Source: Rhineura floridana (Eukaryota > Chordata > Lepidosauria > Squamata > Rhineuridae). Taken from it: a stretch of 64,000 bases of DNA. The stretch spans positions 38,446,340-38,510,339 of the forward strand of contig NC_084489.1 of NCBI RefSeq assembly GCF_030035675.1, written 5' to 3'. How positions within the stretch are numbered: position 1 is the stretch's first letter; each line of letters opens with the position of its first letter. Positions 34,291-46,300 of this stretch are shown piece after piece. A program made the position numbers and the translations under genes. Under the pieces are notes generated by a model. The model did not search any database. It was not told the DNA's origin and saw nothing but the letters and a program-made list of their open reading frames with translations.

Positions 34291-35231
34291 CCTGTGTTAG
34301 CAAAACATATAATGTAAGTAACAACACTTATTTCTTAACTGGTTGTAAGCAAATTCAAAATATGTCTTCCTGTTCTCCTTGAACAGAGTCAGGAAAATTA
34401 GGTAATTCTAGAAATCTTCAAGTTATTACGTGCACATTTAGAGTGAAGCAACTGGATCAGTGGATTGCTATACCCTATTGTGCAAAACTGATAAAACAAT
34501 GCAATTTTTGACTGCCCTTAGGGTTCTATGATTTGTACTTTAAGAGATAAGTGACACATTTGATTCTAGTAATTGCTCCAACCTTTGACATCACATTTTT
34601 AGAACAGAAAGTTTATTTCTTCACAGATGCAAATAGATACACCATTAAGGATACCTTCTAGCATTCTTTTAGTTAGAAGGTGCTATAACTACTTTAGGCT
34701 TGTTGAAAATTTGTGTTCTACCTTCATGGTCTCTGATAAAAGAATTCAAATTGCAGAAAGTATCTTTCTCTCTGGTATTCTGTTTCTAAAAAAAGAACTT
34801 CAGAAAATATGTTACAGTACTTCAAACAAAACAAAATGTTTTCCGTTTCCTCAAGTGCTTTCCATATATATGTTGCAAAGAGGAGAAAAATCAACATCCA
34901 AATTTTTATTTGCATATGAGCCTTAAAGTAGGCATATGGTTCAACTGTCAAGGCAGAGAGTGGGCCAAATTCTATGGGCATCTGTCCACTGTTAGAAAGT
35001 GGACAGGATTGCTTCTACGTGATAATGTGGGCAAGAGAGCAAATTATGGCATTGTAGCAACACCCCAAAGCATGCTGGGAAACTGGTTAAGGCAGCAGCC
35101 CAATTTGCTTCAATTGCACTGTGCAAGGCTATACAAGAGTCAGGTGTGAACAGAAAGTGATGACACAAAGAGCAGTGGCACCCACACTAACAAGCCCAAC
35201 CCCACCCACCACCTTTGTATAGAACTGAAAG
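34291..35231. other. Unannotated intergenic sequence
   Basis: AT-rich, with no gene or recognised repeat. Confidence 0.45.
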
Positions 35232-35745
35232 CTACTGGTCCAATATGCAGCGGCCAGATTACTGGCTGGGTTGCTTTTAGAACTCATATAACTCCATTTT
35301 TAAAACAGTTGCATTGGTTGGCAGTTCGTTTCTGGGCCCAATTCAGGGTACACACATTAGTGTTTAAAGCCGTAAACGACTTAGGGCTTAAATATCTGAG
35401 AGTGTGCCTCCTTTCTTACAGACTGGGTGTTAAGTTCTGCAGATGGGGCCTTCTTGCTAGTTTCACCGCCCTCAGGTGGCCTGGGAGAGGGCATTTTCTG
35501 TGGCAGCCCCTAAGTTGTGCAATTTCCTCCCCACAGAGGTACATCTGACATCTTCAGTATATAGTTTTCAGCGAATGCTGAAGACACACCTCTTTAACCT
35601 ATCCTTTGACACTTGAGGTGTATGTTTTCAGGACCCATCATATTCCTGAGATTGTAATTTAATTGTTTTTAAAACTGAATCTTAAACTGCTGTAACCTGC
35701 AGTGGGCCTGCTGGTGAAGGGCAGGTAATAACAATAACAACCACA
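35232..35745 (+). mobile_element. L2 LINE 3' part
   Basis: The translated frames include LHWLAVRFWAQFRVHTLVFKAV, shortened here to HWLAVRFWAQFRV, the conserved L2 RT C-terminal tract, then a decayed 3' end and an AAC/AAT tail at 35,728-35,757. Frames are broken. Confidence 0.75.
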
Positions 35746-35827
35746 ACAATAATAGCAGCAGCTATGCTCATGTAACATGTGTGGTATCTCAAAAACATAA
35801 GTTTAAACTCTCATAGACTAAATAGAG

Positions 35828-35945
35828 GTGGGTAATTTGTGGCCCTTCAGATGGCTCAGCCAGCACAGCCAATGGCTAGGAGCACAGCCAATGGACGTGT
35901 AGTGCTACAACATCTGGAAGGCCACAGGTTACCCACTACTGAGCT
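35828..35945. repeat. Palindromic hAT-type element with internal duplication
   Basis: GGTGGGTAATTTGTGGCCC at the left and GGCCACAGGTTACCCACTAC at the right. AGCACAGCCAATGG occurs twice in the middle, 20 bp apart. Confidence 0.6.
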
Positions 35946-36279
35946 AAAGAGTTACCTCATAGTGCATAGGTGAATACACAAGAGACAATGATATATCATG
36001 CATCTATCAATACAACATACTGAGATGACCAAGCACTGTCAAGAGTCTTTCCCGCAACTGTGGCCTACAAAGTACAAAGGGAAAGTGGCAAAACAGAGAA
36101 TACCTTCTGTACAAAGAGTCCACAGGGCACACATCAAGCCACCTCAGGCTGCCAGATGGGAACTGTATGCTTATTAGTTTTCACCTGCATAGAGCTGCTA
36201 ATGTGGGAAGAGTTCTTTGGAGACACCTAGGCTCAGGCTGCTACACTAATCTACAAGCAAGTTAAGAGAGTTTATGGTT

Positions 36280-36560
36280 TTAAGCTAATTTGTTTTCATG
36301 AACTTTCATAGCAATAAAGTGGTTTAAGTCACCACATTTTAGCATTAACTGCATTGTTGCTGGAGCTATTAGGCTGTAATCCACAAACCATTTAAGACAG
36401 CGGGGCTTGCTTTTTATTGGAGTAGTTTCAATTGACTTCAGATCACCTTATTTCATGCAGCTAACAGTTATAATAATGTCAACAGGGAAAGTAATTTCAG
36501 TGTAAATAGTATTTGTTAGTTCAAGTGACACACTAAATTGGTTTCTGAGGAGAGACCGAA
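36280..36560. promoter_or_regulatory. Candidate conserved non-coding block
   Basis: Repeat-free, with a RUNX-like CCACAAACC (near 36,382) and several TAATTT/ATTAAC sites. The look suggests an old enhancer. No cross-species evidence is available here. Confidence 0.25.
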
Positions 36561-38659
36561 CAGTAAATTAAACTAAAAGAATAAAGTGGGATTAAGATTA
36601 GCCCCAAAGGTCAAAATCACTGGATTGGATACCATTTCCTTGTTAGCCTATTATGTACATATAGTATGCTTCCAGACTCTTTTGACGGAAATGTGTAACC
36701 CAAAGTACGCATTAATAGCCATTATAACAATTGGAGAGAGAGAGAAACACAATAGAAATATTCCCTAGGCAGAAAGAACAGGCATTTATTAACAATTAAC
36801 ACAAATATAAAATCACTATAACCCACAGCTACCATTATTGTATGACATTATACGGGCCAGTTACTTAACTGCTTGAATGTTGGTTAACCCAGCGATAAAA
36901 TGGATAATAAAATACTTATTGCTATCTAAAATAGCTTTCTTGTCTAATTAAAGATAAAAAGTGGAAGAGATACCAAGGCATAGCCATGAAGTGCAGAGAA
37001 ATTTGATTTTCATTACTTGGCCAAACTGCATGTTACATGGAATTCTATATAACTTTCTTCTCTCTTTTTTTAAAATTCAAAAAGCTGCTGGAGGTTGCAA
37101 TGAGGAAGAATGAAGGATGTGAGGAATCTTTAACCCTTTTTTGCAGACTATTTCCCCTCTCAGAATCCCCTCCCTCTGCTCCCCCCCTCAGAAAAAGGTA
37201 CAGATCCCATCACACCTGTCAAAATATCTATCCAATATACTCCTCCCCACAAAAAAGACACACAACCTATTATACCTGTGGTTTTCTAGCTCAGTCCTCA
37301 ACCTGATGCCCTTCAGATATTTTGTACTCTCAATAAAAAGCACCACATAAGTGCTAAATAATTGGCTTCTCCAGGCAGAAAACCTCCCTCTTCTGCAAAA
37401 GGTCTTTGGGACAAATTGCTTCTTCATACTGAGTAAGTCCAGTTCTGTCTTGCCATCAAGGGCCCTCAAAGTTTTAAGCATTTCCCAGCCCCATTAGCTA
37501 GTTCTTTTGAACTGAGGCTACTAAGGGTAAAAGACTGCCTTTTAAAAAGCAAAACATACATAGTAGGCCTTCCTTCACACAGAGGTGACTTCTAGATTCA
37601 ATGATCTCATAGCTTTTACATCTTTGGGAAGGAGTTGCTCTTCAAATTTTTCATATGGTGTCTCTTGCCAAATAGGCTATCAATTGATGAAGAAAGACAT
37701 TCATCATTTTAAATGATGTTTTTACCAGGGATGCCATACTGATTAAAGTAGGGGTGAGGTAATTTCATTTTATGTGGTCTCTCCCCCCCCCCCCAATCTC
37801 CGTGGTTTAACCTTTACAGAGCAAAATTGCATACCCAGGATCTCTTAACAGATTTAGGCTGAGATACTAGCCATGTCTACTCAGAAGTAAGTCCCATTTA
37901 ATTTGATGAAACTTACTCCTAGGTAAATGGGGTTAGGATTGCAGTCTTGTAACTAATCTGTGTTAAGTGGTTCTGCGTGTGCATGCTTGTTTAAGAGTAT
38001 CAGAAAAAACAAATATTAGACCAAGATCCATCTAGATCAATTAGATCCATCTAGAGATCAATTGGTTTTTACAAGAATCCTGGCAACAAGCACTTGTTAT
38101 CACTGACAAACTGCACTATATGTTCTGTCCACCCCTGAAATTTTCACTGATTTTTTTTTACTCATAAGCACCACTATACATATGGCCTTTTACAAAGAAT
38201 GAGAGAACGGGTCCCCACCCAAAGGGCTTACCATCTAAACACAGACACAAGAAAAACAATAGAAGCAGGAGAGGAAAATGGAGGCAGAAGCAAACAGGGA
38301 AAGAATATACAATCATTTCAGCAATTGATACTTAGAATTAGTTACAGCATAACACTGAGACATAAAAGGAATTTGCAAAGGCTTCACCCAAAATAATAAT
38401 TTGTCCACTAACCACTGAAAAAATAATGTGTCTACTAATCACTGAATCGAAGTAAATATACATTCGGTTTGGCTGTCTTTTTGCAATCTTTCACAATTGA
38501 AACAAGTGTGAGATAACTGACAGTTTAATAAACAATGGCTGCAGTTCATTGTTATGCTATCATTAGTACATTGCTGTTTATTGTCTGTTACATGCCAGAA
38601 TCAAAACAGCAACAAAAACGAACAAGTGGGCTCTTTCAGCCCCCCAGTTACCCCCCTCC
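36561..38659. other. Unannotated intergenic sequence
   Basis: No gene. It holds a palindrome relic at about 37,858-37,955 (ACTCAGAAGTAAGTCCCATT) and a short tandem repeat at 38,027-38,068 (AGATCCATCTAG twice). Confidence 0.45.
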
Positions 38660-38900
38660 CATTTATTTATTTTAATAAAAGGAAATTCTACCTTTTTTAA
38701 GGCAGCTTACAAAGCACTTCATAATGACACATTAAGATGAGCACATTTCAAACAGTCCAGCATAAAAATAATCACACTTCGAATAACTTAGCCTAAACCA
38801 TGACCTCATAGAAAACAGTATTAGCAATCAACCAAATGCCATTCTAAACAGCTGTGTTTTAACAATACGTCTGAAAAGGCGTCAGGACCTGCTGCATCCC
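38660..38900 (-). mobile_element. L2-like LINE 3' end
   Basis: ATTTATTTATTTTAATAAAA, then AAGGCAGCTTACAAAGCAC, the reverse-strand L2 terminus, and a diverged body. Confidence 0.6.
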
Positions 38901-39049
38901 ATCCAGCAGTAACCAAGCAGAAGAGGACACGGGGACCACAATTGCCTATGGGGCCTCATAAGACTGACACCAGAGAAGCAACAAAAGCAAAGGAAAATGG
39001 GGACCTCAGATATTGAATGGAGCATGAAGGGAGGAATTAATCTAAAGAA

Positions 39050-39190
39050 GCTTTGGGGAACTTGTGGGCCTCCAGATGCCCTTTAACTACAACTTCCATA
39101 ATCCCTTAACTTTTGGCTATTTTGGCTGGGGCTGATGGGAGTTGGAGTCGCACAACAACTTTGGGGAGGGGGCACAGGTTCCCCATTCAA
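39050..39190. repeat. Palindromic hAT-type element
   Basis: GGGGAACTTGTGGGCCTCCAG at the left is inverted as GGGGGCACAGGTTCCCC at the right; both flanks carry AAGCTTT. Confidence 0.6.
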
Positions 39191-39305
39191 AAGCTTTAGT
39201 CAATTATCCTGCTTAAAACTTGCAGTTCCAGTTTTCACTGACATGACACTAAAAAGGCCCCTTAGACATGTTATTCATGAGAGTTAGAAAGAAGAAATCC
39301 TTAAG

Positions 39306-39342
<37 letters not shown>

Positions 39343-39343
39343 G
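39306..39343. repeat. (CT)n(AT)n microsatellite
   Basis: A CT run of about 10 units passes into an AT run of about 9 units, about 750 bp before the SKAP2 start. Confidence 0.9.
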
Positions 39344-39699
39344 AAAAACAACCCCAAATTTACTGTTTGGAAGCAACAAACTTCTCCATCTCCCGCCTAG
39401 GGATTCTCTTCTGTTTCATTTTCTGATACACACAATCGCCCAGCCCGATACTGTACTGTAATAAAGCCGTCCAGCCTAGAGCCAGGGGACGTGGTCGAGG
39501 CGGGGGAGTCAGAGAGAAAGACGCCAAAAGTCAGCCAAGACTGGGAAGACGTAAATAATATTTTTTTCAAAAGCCACTGTTAGCCAACCAAACCAGCATC
39601 TTCCATATTTCCTATTCTAAACATTCTATCCAATGAGTAACTCTTCACATCGGAAACTGCCGCGATGTTTAAGGCACCATTTTTGGTTTTGGAACGGGA

Positions 39700-40330
39700 C
39701 TTGAAACTAGCTCACGCCTGTGAAATTGTTATGCCCTCTTTAAAAATGGCGTCAGGCATACGGATGGGTCACGTGCGGGGAAGTTTCGCTGCCAGGCCTC
39801 AGTAGGGTTAAACTGGGGAGGGGTTGGCAGCACCTGTAACCATAGAGATAGGAAGCTATTACGGTAACAAAGTACGGATTTGTATGCTGAAAGAGCATGC
39901 GTAGCACGACCTAATGGGCGGAACAATTCGGAGAGACTGTAGGTCTGGTCGTGTAGCCCCGCCCCTCGCCTTGCTGTCTGTGGTTTCCTTGATTGACTTC
40001 CCGGAGCCGAGCAAAGGGGCGGGGCTGCATATTTTCCTCCTTCCCGGCTGAGCAAGTGCTTTTCGCACGACCACCTGGTTGCTTCATCATGCACGGCTTC
40101 CCCGCCATCCCTGAGGAGATCAGCAACCTCCTTGCAGGTAAAGATGTCCAGCGCGACTGGGAAGGATTCATTATAGGTTGCGACTATAGTAGAAGTTTCC
40201 CTGGGGCTAAGGACAGAGTGAGGTGGAATTACAGGAGAGGAAGGGAGGCGCTGGAGTGGGGAGGGAGATATGGCGGGGGATGTGAGTTCTGATCTGAAGA
40301 GGCAGTGAGGGATGCGGGCAACTACTGTAT
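39700..40330 (+). promoter_or_regulatory. SKAP2: SKAP2 CpG-rich promoter and 5' UTR
   Basis: An abrupt rise in G+C and CpG in an otherwise AT-rich window. There is no TATA box at a useful position. Visible motifs are a YY1-like AAAATGGCG (39743-39751), a palindromic E-box CACGTG (39770-39775), an RFX-like GTAACCATAGAGAT near 39837, an NRF1-like GCATGCG near 39895, and GC boxes CCCCGCCCC (39957-39965) and GGGGCGGGG (40016-40024). A CCAAT motif lies upstream near 39629. The second GC box is 65 bp before the ATG, so the 5' UTR is probably short. This looks like a broad housekeeping-type promoter. The exact start site cannot be read from sequence. Confidence 0.75.
40089..40137 (+). CDS. SKAP2: SKAP2 coding exon 1
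   Basis: Encodes MHGFPAIPEEISNLLA and the first base of an Asp codon. The ATG has A at -3. It is the first in-frame ATG: upstream this frame reads through without an ATG back to a stop just before 39,993. The donor is GCAG/GTAAAG. The exon sits in the CpG-rich promoter block. The first six residues do not resemble the human N-terminus, which is usual for this poorly conserved leader; similarity begins at PEEI. Confidence 0.9.
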
Positions 40331-43300
40331 ATTCCCAGGAAAGTTGGATGAAAAATTAAACTTGGGAATTGAGTTTTCCGAGGTGTAGTAACCAATAGGA
40401 TAATGGGGGTGGGGGGGTGGGGGGGTGGGGGGAAATAAAAAGAAATAAAAGAAAACGAGAGATTTGTAGTTAACAGTGTCATTCAGAAGTTTTGTTACAG
40501 AAGTTGCTGGGGAAAGGGAGGAACAGTTTGAAAGTTGGTCGGATAAATATTTAGTGCCAATGTAAGTCTATTTTAAAAATAAAATAGCTAAAAGAAACTC
40601 TGTAAAAAAGCTAGTTTTTTACTCCCTGACAGCTGCTTCATGTCCTAGAACGTTTTTCATGTTTCAGGTGAACTTTTTGCATTGATTATAATTAGATTTA
40701 TTTGCATGCTCTGAAATGCTCAGAAGTGAAACTTTAAATGCAGCTAGAGTATACTAAATTAAGGAAGTTTCATTAGGGGCACTAAAGTGCTTGGATGTGT
40801 GAAGAGTGGAGTGATCTAGAAGTATGTCCAAAATTTAGAGTTGGGGTTTCATAGGTTTGTCTTTCTTTTGGCTGAAGATGAAGTCTACATATTTGCTTAC
40901 ATTTTCATACATATGACAAAAGGGAGAATAGTTCTGTATTGCATTTCCTGTGTTACCCAATACATAGGCTGGATGCTTTTTCCTTGTTGAAATATTTGCA
41001 TGGATTATCTTTACAAACTATATTCATCTTGTGACTGACAACTTCCTCTATAAAGTTCTTGTTTTATCCCCTTTGCAGAAGCTCCGCAATGAACTGTTAG
41101 TTTTGCCTGTCCAAATCAGTGACCTTCTTTGGTGTTTTTGATTTTTGTTTATGCCAGGGATAGGGAATCTGTGTGTCTCCCCCCACCCCCGGTACTGTTG
41201 TTCCATCTGCCATCATTCTTGAGCATTGGCTATGTTGACTGGGGCTGATGGAAATCCAACAGCATCTGGAGGGCCACAGGTTCCTTATCTGTGGCCTAAG
41301 CAAGTACTTTATAAACTACCTTCTGTTGAATCATTTGCAGTGTATTTGACTTTGATGGAGCTGGACTTTGCACAAAGTTGAAGCTTGTTGCAGGAATCAT
41401 ATTGGGACGGTTTAGTTATTCGTAAGAACATAAGACTCGTGCTGAATCAGGGCAAAGGCCCATCTAGTCCAGCACTCTTTCCTCACAGTGGCCAACCAGA
41501 TACTCAGTGGGAAGCCTGCCAGCACAACCTGAGTGTAACAGCATTCTCCCCACCTGCAATTCCCAGCAACTGATGTTCAAAGGCATACAGCCCCTGAGAG
41601 TGGAGGTGGAACATAGCCACCATATTCCCAGATTTACAGTAACAGCTTTTTTATCATTCCCAAGGTGGGTACAGTGTCCTTTTTCAAATGTAGCAGTCTG
41701 CTTGTTTTTATTCATTACAGAGGAGCAGAAAATAAGCAGATTTTTAGTGTACATGGAGTTCATTTTGCAGGCTAGCCAGGAGAAAATAGCAGGGGCTTTG
41801 TCCCAATGGATTTCTGGTTCTGGATGGCACAGAAGTAAAGTACTAAAATTAAACTGTGATATTGCCATATTAAAAGAAATGGGGGTGGGGGGGAAGGCAC
41901 ATGTGAATGTGTCTTGACAATACAATCTTATACATGTTTAGTTAGAAATAAACCCTCCTGAGTCAAGTAAGACTCCCAGTTTACACATCTGCTTAGAAGT
42001 AAGTCCCTTTGACCTCAGTGGGTCTTATTCCTAAGGATTCAATCCTACACTCATTTACCTGGGTGTAAGCAGGGCTGTGGAGTCAGTATGTCAAACCTTC
42101 GACTCAGACTCCTCTATTTTTCTACTGTCCGACTCCTTCATAAATGGCAAATGTATATTATTTTTTATTTATTTATTTATTATTTGATTTATATCCCGCC
42201 CTTCCAACAGGAGCCCAGGACAGCAAACAGAAGCGCTAAAAACACTTTAAGACATCATAAAAAGTCCTTAAAATACATTAAAACAAAAAAAAATTATTAA
42301 TTTTATTTTGAAGTCGGAGTCGGTACATTTCTACCGACTCCTACTCCACCCAAAATTGCGTCCGATTCCACGACTCCGACTCCACAGCCCTGAGTGTAAG
42401 CCCTGTTGAACTCAGTGGGATTTACTTTCTGAGTAACTATATATAGGATAATACTGCTAAGAGTTCAACTTGTTTAAATAAACTCCATCACAGTGACCAA
42501 TGGTTCTATAAGCACCTTCATTAAAGATTAATTAACTTATTGCAGCATGAACTTGCATACACAGGAACTCCATCAAGTATGTGTGTAATAACCATATGAG
42601 ACTAGAGGGAGACAATTTATTTTATAAGGTGAAAATAGAACATAAAGGACTGCATCTTTATTCTCAGCTGCTTAAAAATGAACTCTGAGGCTGTGATTAC
42701 TCTGAAAAATCTGTTAAAGTCCCGATGAGCCTTGACCAATTAACATTCCAGTTAACTGCTATTTTTCAGGTTGACCAAGCATTGAAAAAATGCCTGCTTT
42801 CTTTTCTTAAAAGAAGTCTTTCAACTCCTGGAAAGCTGCTTTAGTTCTGGCTGCTGGCAACTTCTGGAATTGTGGGGAAATTGTCTTTCTAGGTGTCTTT
42901 GCTGTGCAAATAGAAGTGGTCAGGAGGGTCCTTCCTACTGGTCTTAAAAGCTTATGACTGGATGTAAGGGAACCAATGGTTTCTGAGTTTCTTCTGCCTA
43001 GCTTTCTCTGGGCAGAGCATTGCACTCTCTGTTTCTTGTTTGCTAAGGCAGTCTATACCAGGAGGCTTTATGGATGCAAAGGAGGGGAAGAGTCTAGCAC
43101 TGTGATGATGGGCACTTCTTCTGGTCTTTCAGTGCACTGCTACAGACTCTGGTCTTGTTTATATGATTAATTAATCCAAGATGTAATGACATATTGGATT
43201 AGATTCTTCTTGATAAATCAGAAGCTGAAGCAAGTTAGTGGTAACATTACTCGCAATAAGCTGCTGCAATCAAGCCTCTAGTCTTTGTTCTAGGGCTAAT

Positions 43301-46300
43301 TTTTGCGGGGTCATAGTATATGATAACCTTTCTGAATGGTAAGCCATTAGTCTATTGGACCAGATTTCTCCAGGCTTGACAACTGCAACTTCTTAAGTGT
43401 TTGTTCAGTGGCAGCATATGGTGGATGTCCCGAAATGGGTTCTTACCTAAAATGGTCATGAGAAAGGTAAAGGGGCCAGGGCTAGTGAGGATGGGGAAAG
43501 AGAATGTTACATATTAGTGGAAAAAATCAGACTGTAGCAGTCCAAGATGTGCAGTAAGAAAAAGGCCTTGAAGGAGAGAGACACTGCTTAACACGAGAAA
43601 GATGGATCCATACACAGGTTGCAGTACAGCCAAAGCTCCAAAGGCAGGGATGGGAAGGACTGTAGCTCAGATGTATAGCACATGCTTTGCCTGCCAAAGG
43701 TTGTAGGTCTAATCTCTGGTGTCTCCAGGCAGGGCTGGGAAATCCTTGTGAGTCACTATTAGCAAGTGGGAACTAGATGGACCAATGGACCAGAAGTGAG
43801 CAATATCTCTTATTGGTTGTAGCAATATGTTGGGTGCATGCCTGTCTGTTTGACTCCCAAGATACCAACAGCATACAACTTCTACAAAAGTATTTTACAA
43901 GATACTGGGTGGTTGCTAGCTACAACGGTGCATCTGTGTTACTTCAGTATGTTTTCTTCTTGGAACCAGACACTAATATTTCCAGCCAAGGTGACCATTA
44001 GGACTTCCAAGGAAGTCTTGCAGGTAATGAGTGACTTAGGATGCAACTTGCATCTTCTACATCTCATCTTATTTTGTTTACATCAGAACAAACATATGAA
44101 GAGTTGTAGACCTGGTCTTTGAGGATCTTACTGAAGGAGAAACTACTGTCATTTTAGTTCTGCAAAACTGTTCCAAGGGCTAACCCCCCTCCCCCCATCT
44201 GTATAATACTGGCATTTGAGCATAAGCACATTCATTGGAACTGACTCCTGTAGGCTTGAATAGATCTCATTTCAGAGTAGTTAGGATTCAGTTATTCATC
44301 TTCAAAATAGTCTTGTCCTTGCCCTGTTTGGTCATAAAAACTTTATTTATTTAAATTACCTACTTAAAATTACTTGCTTGAGTTGTTCTAAACCTTGAAA
44401 GCATGTGAAATCACAAAATGGGACAGTCAAATAGTGAGTCATCATCCAGCCAAATGCAAGCACTTTTAAGTCCTGTTGATTTTTCCATGCAAACTCAAGC
44501 TTCGCATGCTCCCATTAAAATCAGCAAGACTTAACAATACATAAAACTTGGCTGGATCATATTTCCAACAGAGGCCACAGTCCAACAAAGATTTGAGAGC
44601 AATGATTTCCATGGATATTGCTAAACTCCCCATTACATTGTGGTCAGTGAGTACTGTCGTAGATATTTTTGGAAATCCAAATGGTTACATCAGGGATGGC
44701 TAACTTCTATATTGTAAAGTATCATTTTATTTTCAAGATATTTTTGGGGGGGTGGGCTGGATTGGAGGAGTAAGCTTTACGGAAAGAGAAGGTTAACAAG
44801 GTTGTGGATAATGAATATGGATGATCTGTCTGATCCTATAAAACTGATTTAACTGCCATGGTGAAAAGAATACTAACCGCCCTCCTTATTTCTCATGACC
44901 ATGTTCTCAGATAATGTAGTCTCTCCAAGATAGAATATGATATTTTCTGCATTTAGTTCTCAGACATAAAGATCTAACTGTTTTAGTGCTTCATTTCCAG
45001 TATGAACATTACTAAAATGAATGTTCATCATAGAAGGATTCTGGATAACTGAATAAGACATAACCATTATGTGGATATCATTTAAGCTGATTACCTTTGC
45101 AATTACCATCTATTAAAACAGTATTGAAATGAGACTAGATACATTGAAGTTAAAAAAAGTGAGAGAGTGAAGAGAAAAAGGGAAGCTACTGACATTCTAG
45201 AAATAGCCTACGGTATTTGAAACATAGTTCAATTGTCTTTGCTATAAATTTAAAAGTAAGTGTCCGATCTGTAATAAAAATGGCATGGGGTATTTTTTAT
45301 ATACTCACTCCTCAATTAGTTTCTTTTTTAATTAACACTGGGCATGGTTCTCAAGTCCTTCTGCTGGCTTCTCTTCAGACAGGGGAACTTAAGTGGGTAC
45401 ACCTGAGAGTATGTAAACTTGTGGTTTTGCTGTTTTTGTTTTAAATTCCGTCCTATTATGTGTAAGAAACAGGTGCCTGATTTTTCCTCAAGCCTATTAT
45501 TCATAGGGTTGCCATAAGTCGCGATCGACTTGAAGGCAGTCCATTTCCATTTTTTCATTCTATTAATTTTTTCCTCTTCCAACTATTCTGCTTTGGCATT
45601 TAAATTTTGATTCCTCCCCCCACAATGCTCTCTGTACCACTTTTCTGCAATGTATATTTATTGCAAAACTACAGTGAATGCCACAAGTAGCACTGTGGCA
45701 GAATTCTGTAGAATTTCCTCCTAGTTTACTAAATGGTTATTCTTTCTGAGGGGACTGTTTTGTATGTTCCCTCCCACCTAGAGGCTTTGATTCATGTGAT
45801 TATGGGTGATACCCAATGCTAGTGCTACTCAGAGTGGACCCATTTAAGTTAATAGATGTGACTAGCTCAGGTTTATTAATTTCAATGGGTCTGCTGTGAA
45901 TTAGACTTAGTTCAATATTCCTATGTGTTGTAATAATACTTTTTGTCTTGTACAAAACCTAAATAGAGTTGGACATTCAGAGTTACTTTGGGATATATCA
46001 TTGTAGGTGGAAAATCTATTCATCACTCAGTTAAGTAACTAGACTGTGTAGCCAACTGTAATCCATATTGAATTTAAGAATTCCCCTGTTGGATCAGGCC
46101 GAGTGCCTCTCTAGTCCAGCATCATATGTATAACCTTGGTCATCCAGATGCTTCCGAAAAAGCATACAAGTAGGACAGGGCTGAGGAACCTTTGGCCCTC
46201 CAGATCTTGCTGAACTCCAACTTTCATGAGCCCTGGCAAGCATGACAAATGGCTAGAGATTATGGGAGTTGTAGTTCAGCAAGTTCTGGAGGGCCACAGA

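Noticed and set aside
39729-40094. 121-codon minus-strand reading frame over the SKAP2 promoter
   Set aside because: It lies in a CpG-rich block where long chance frames are common, shows no recognisable domain, and is antisense to the SKAP2 start.
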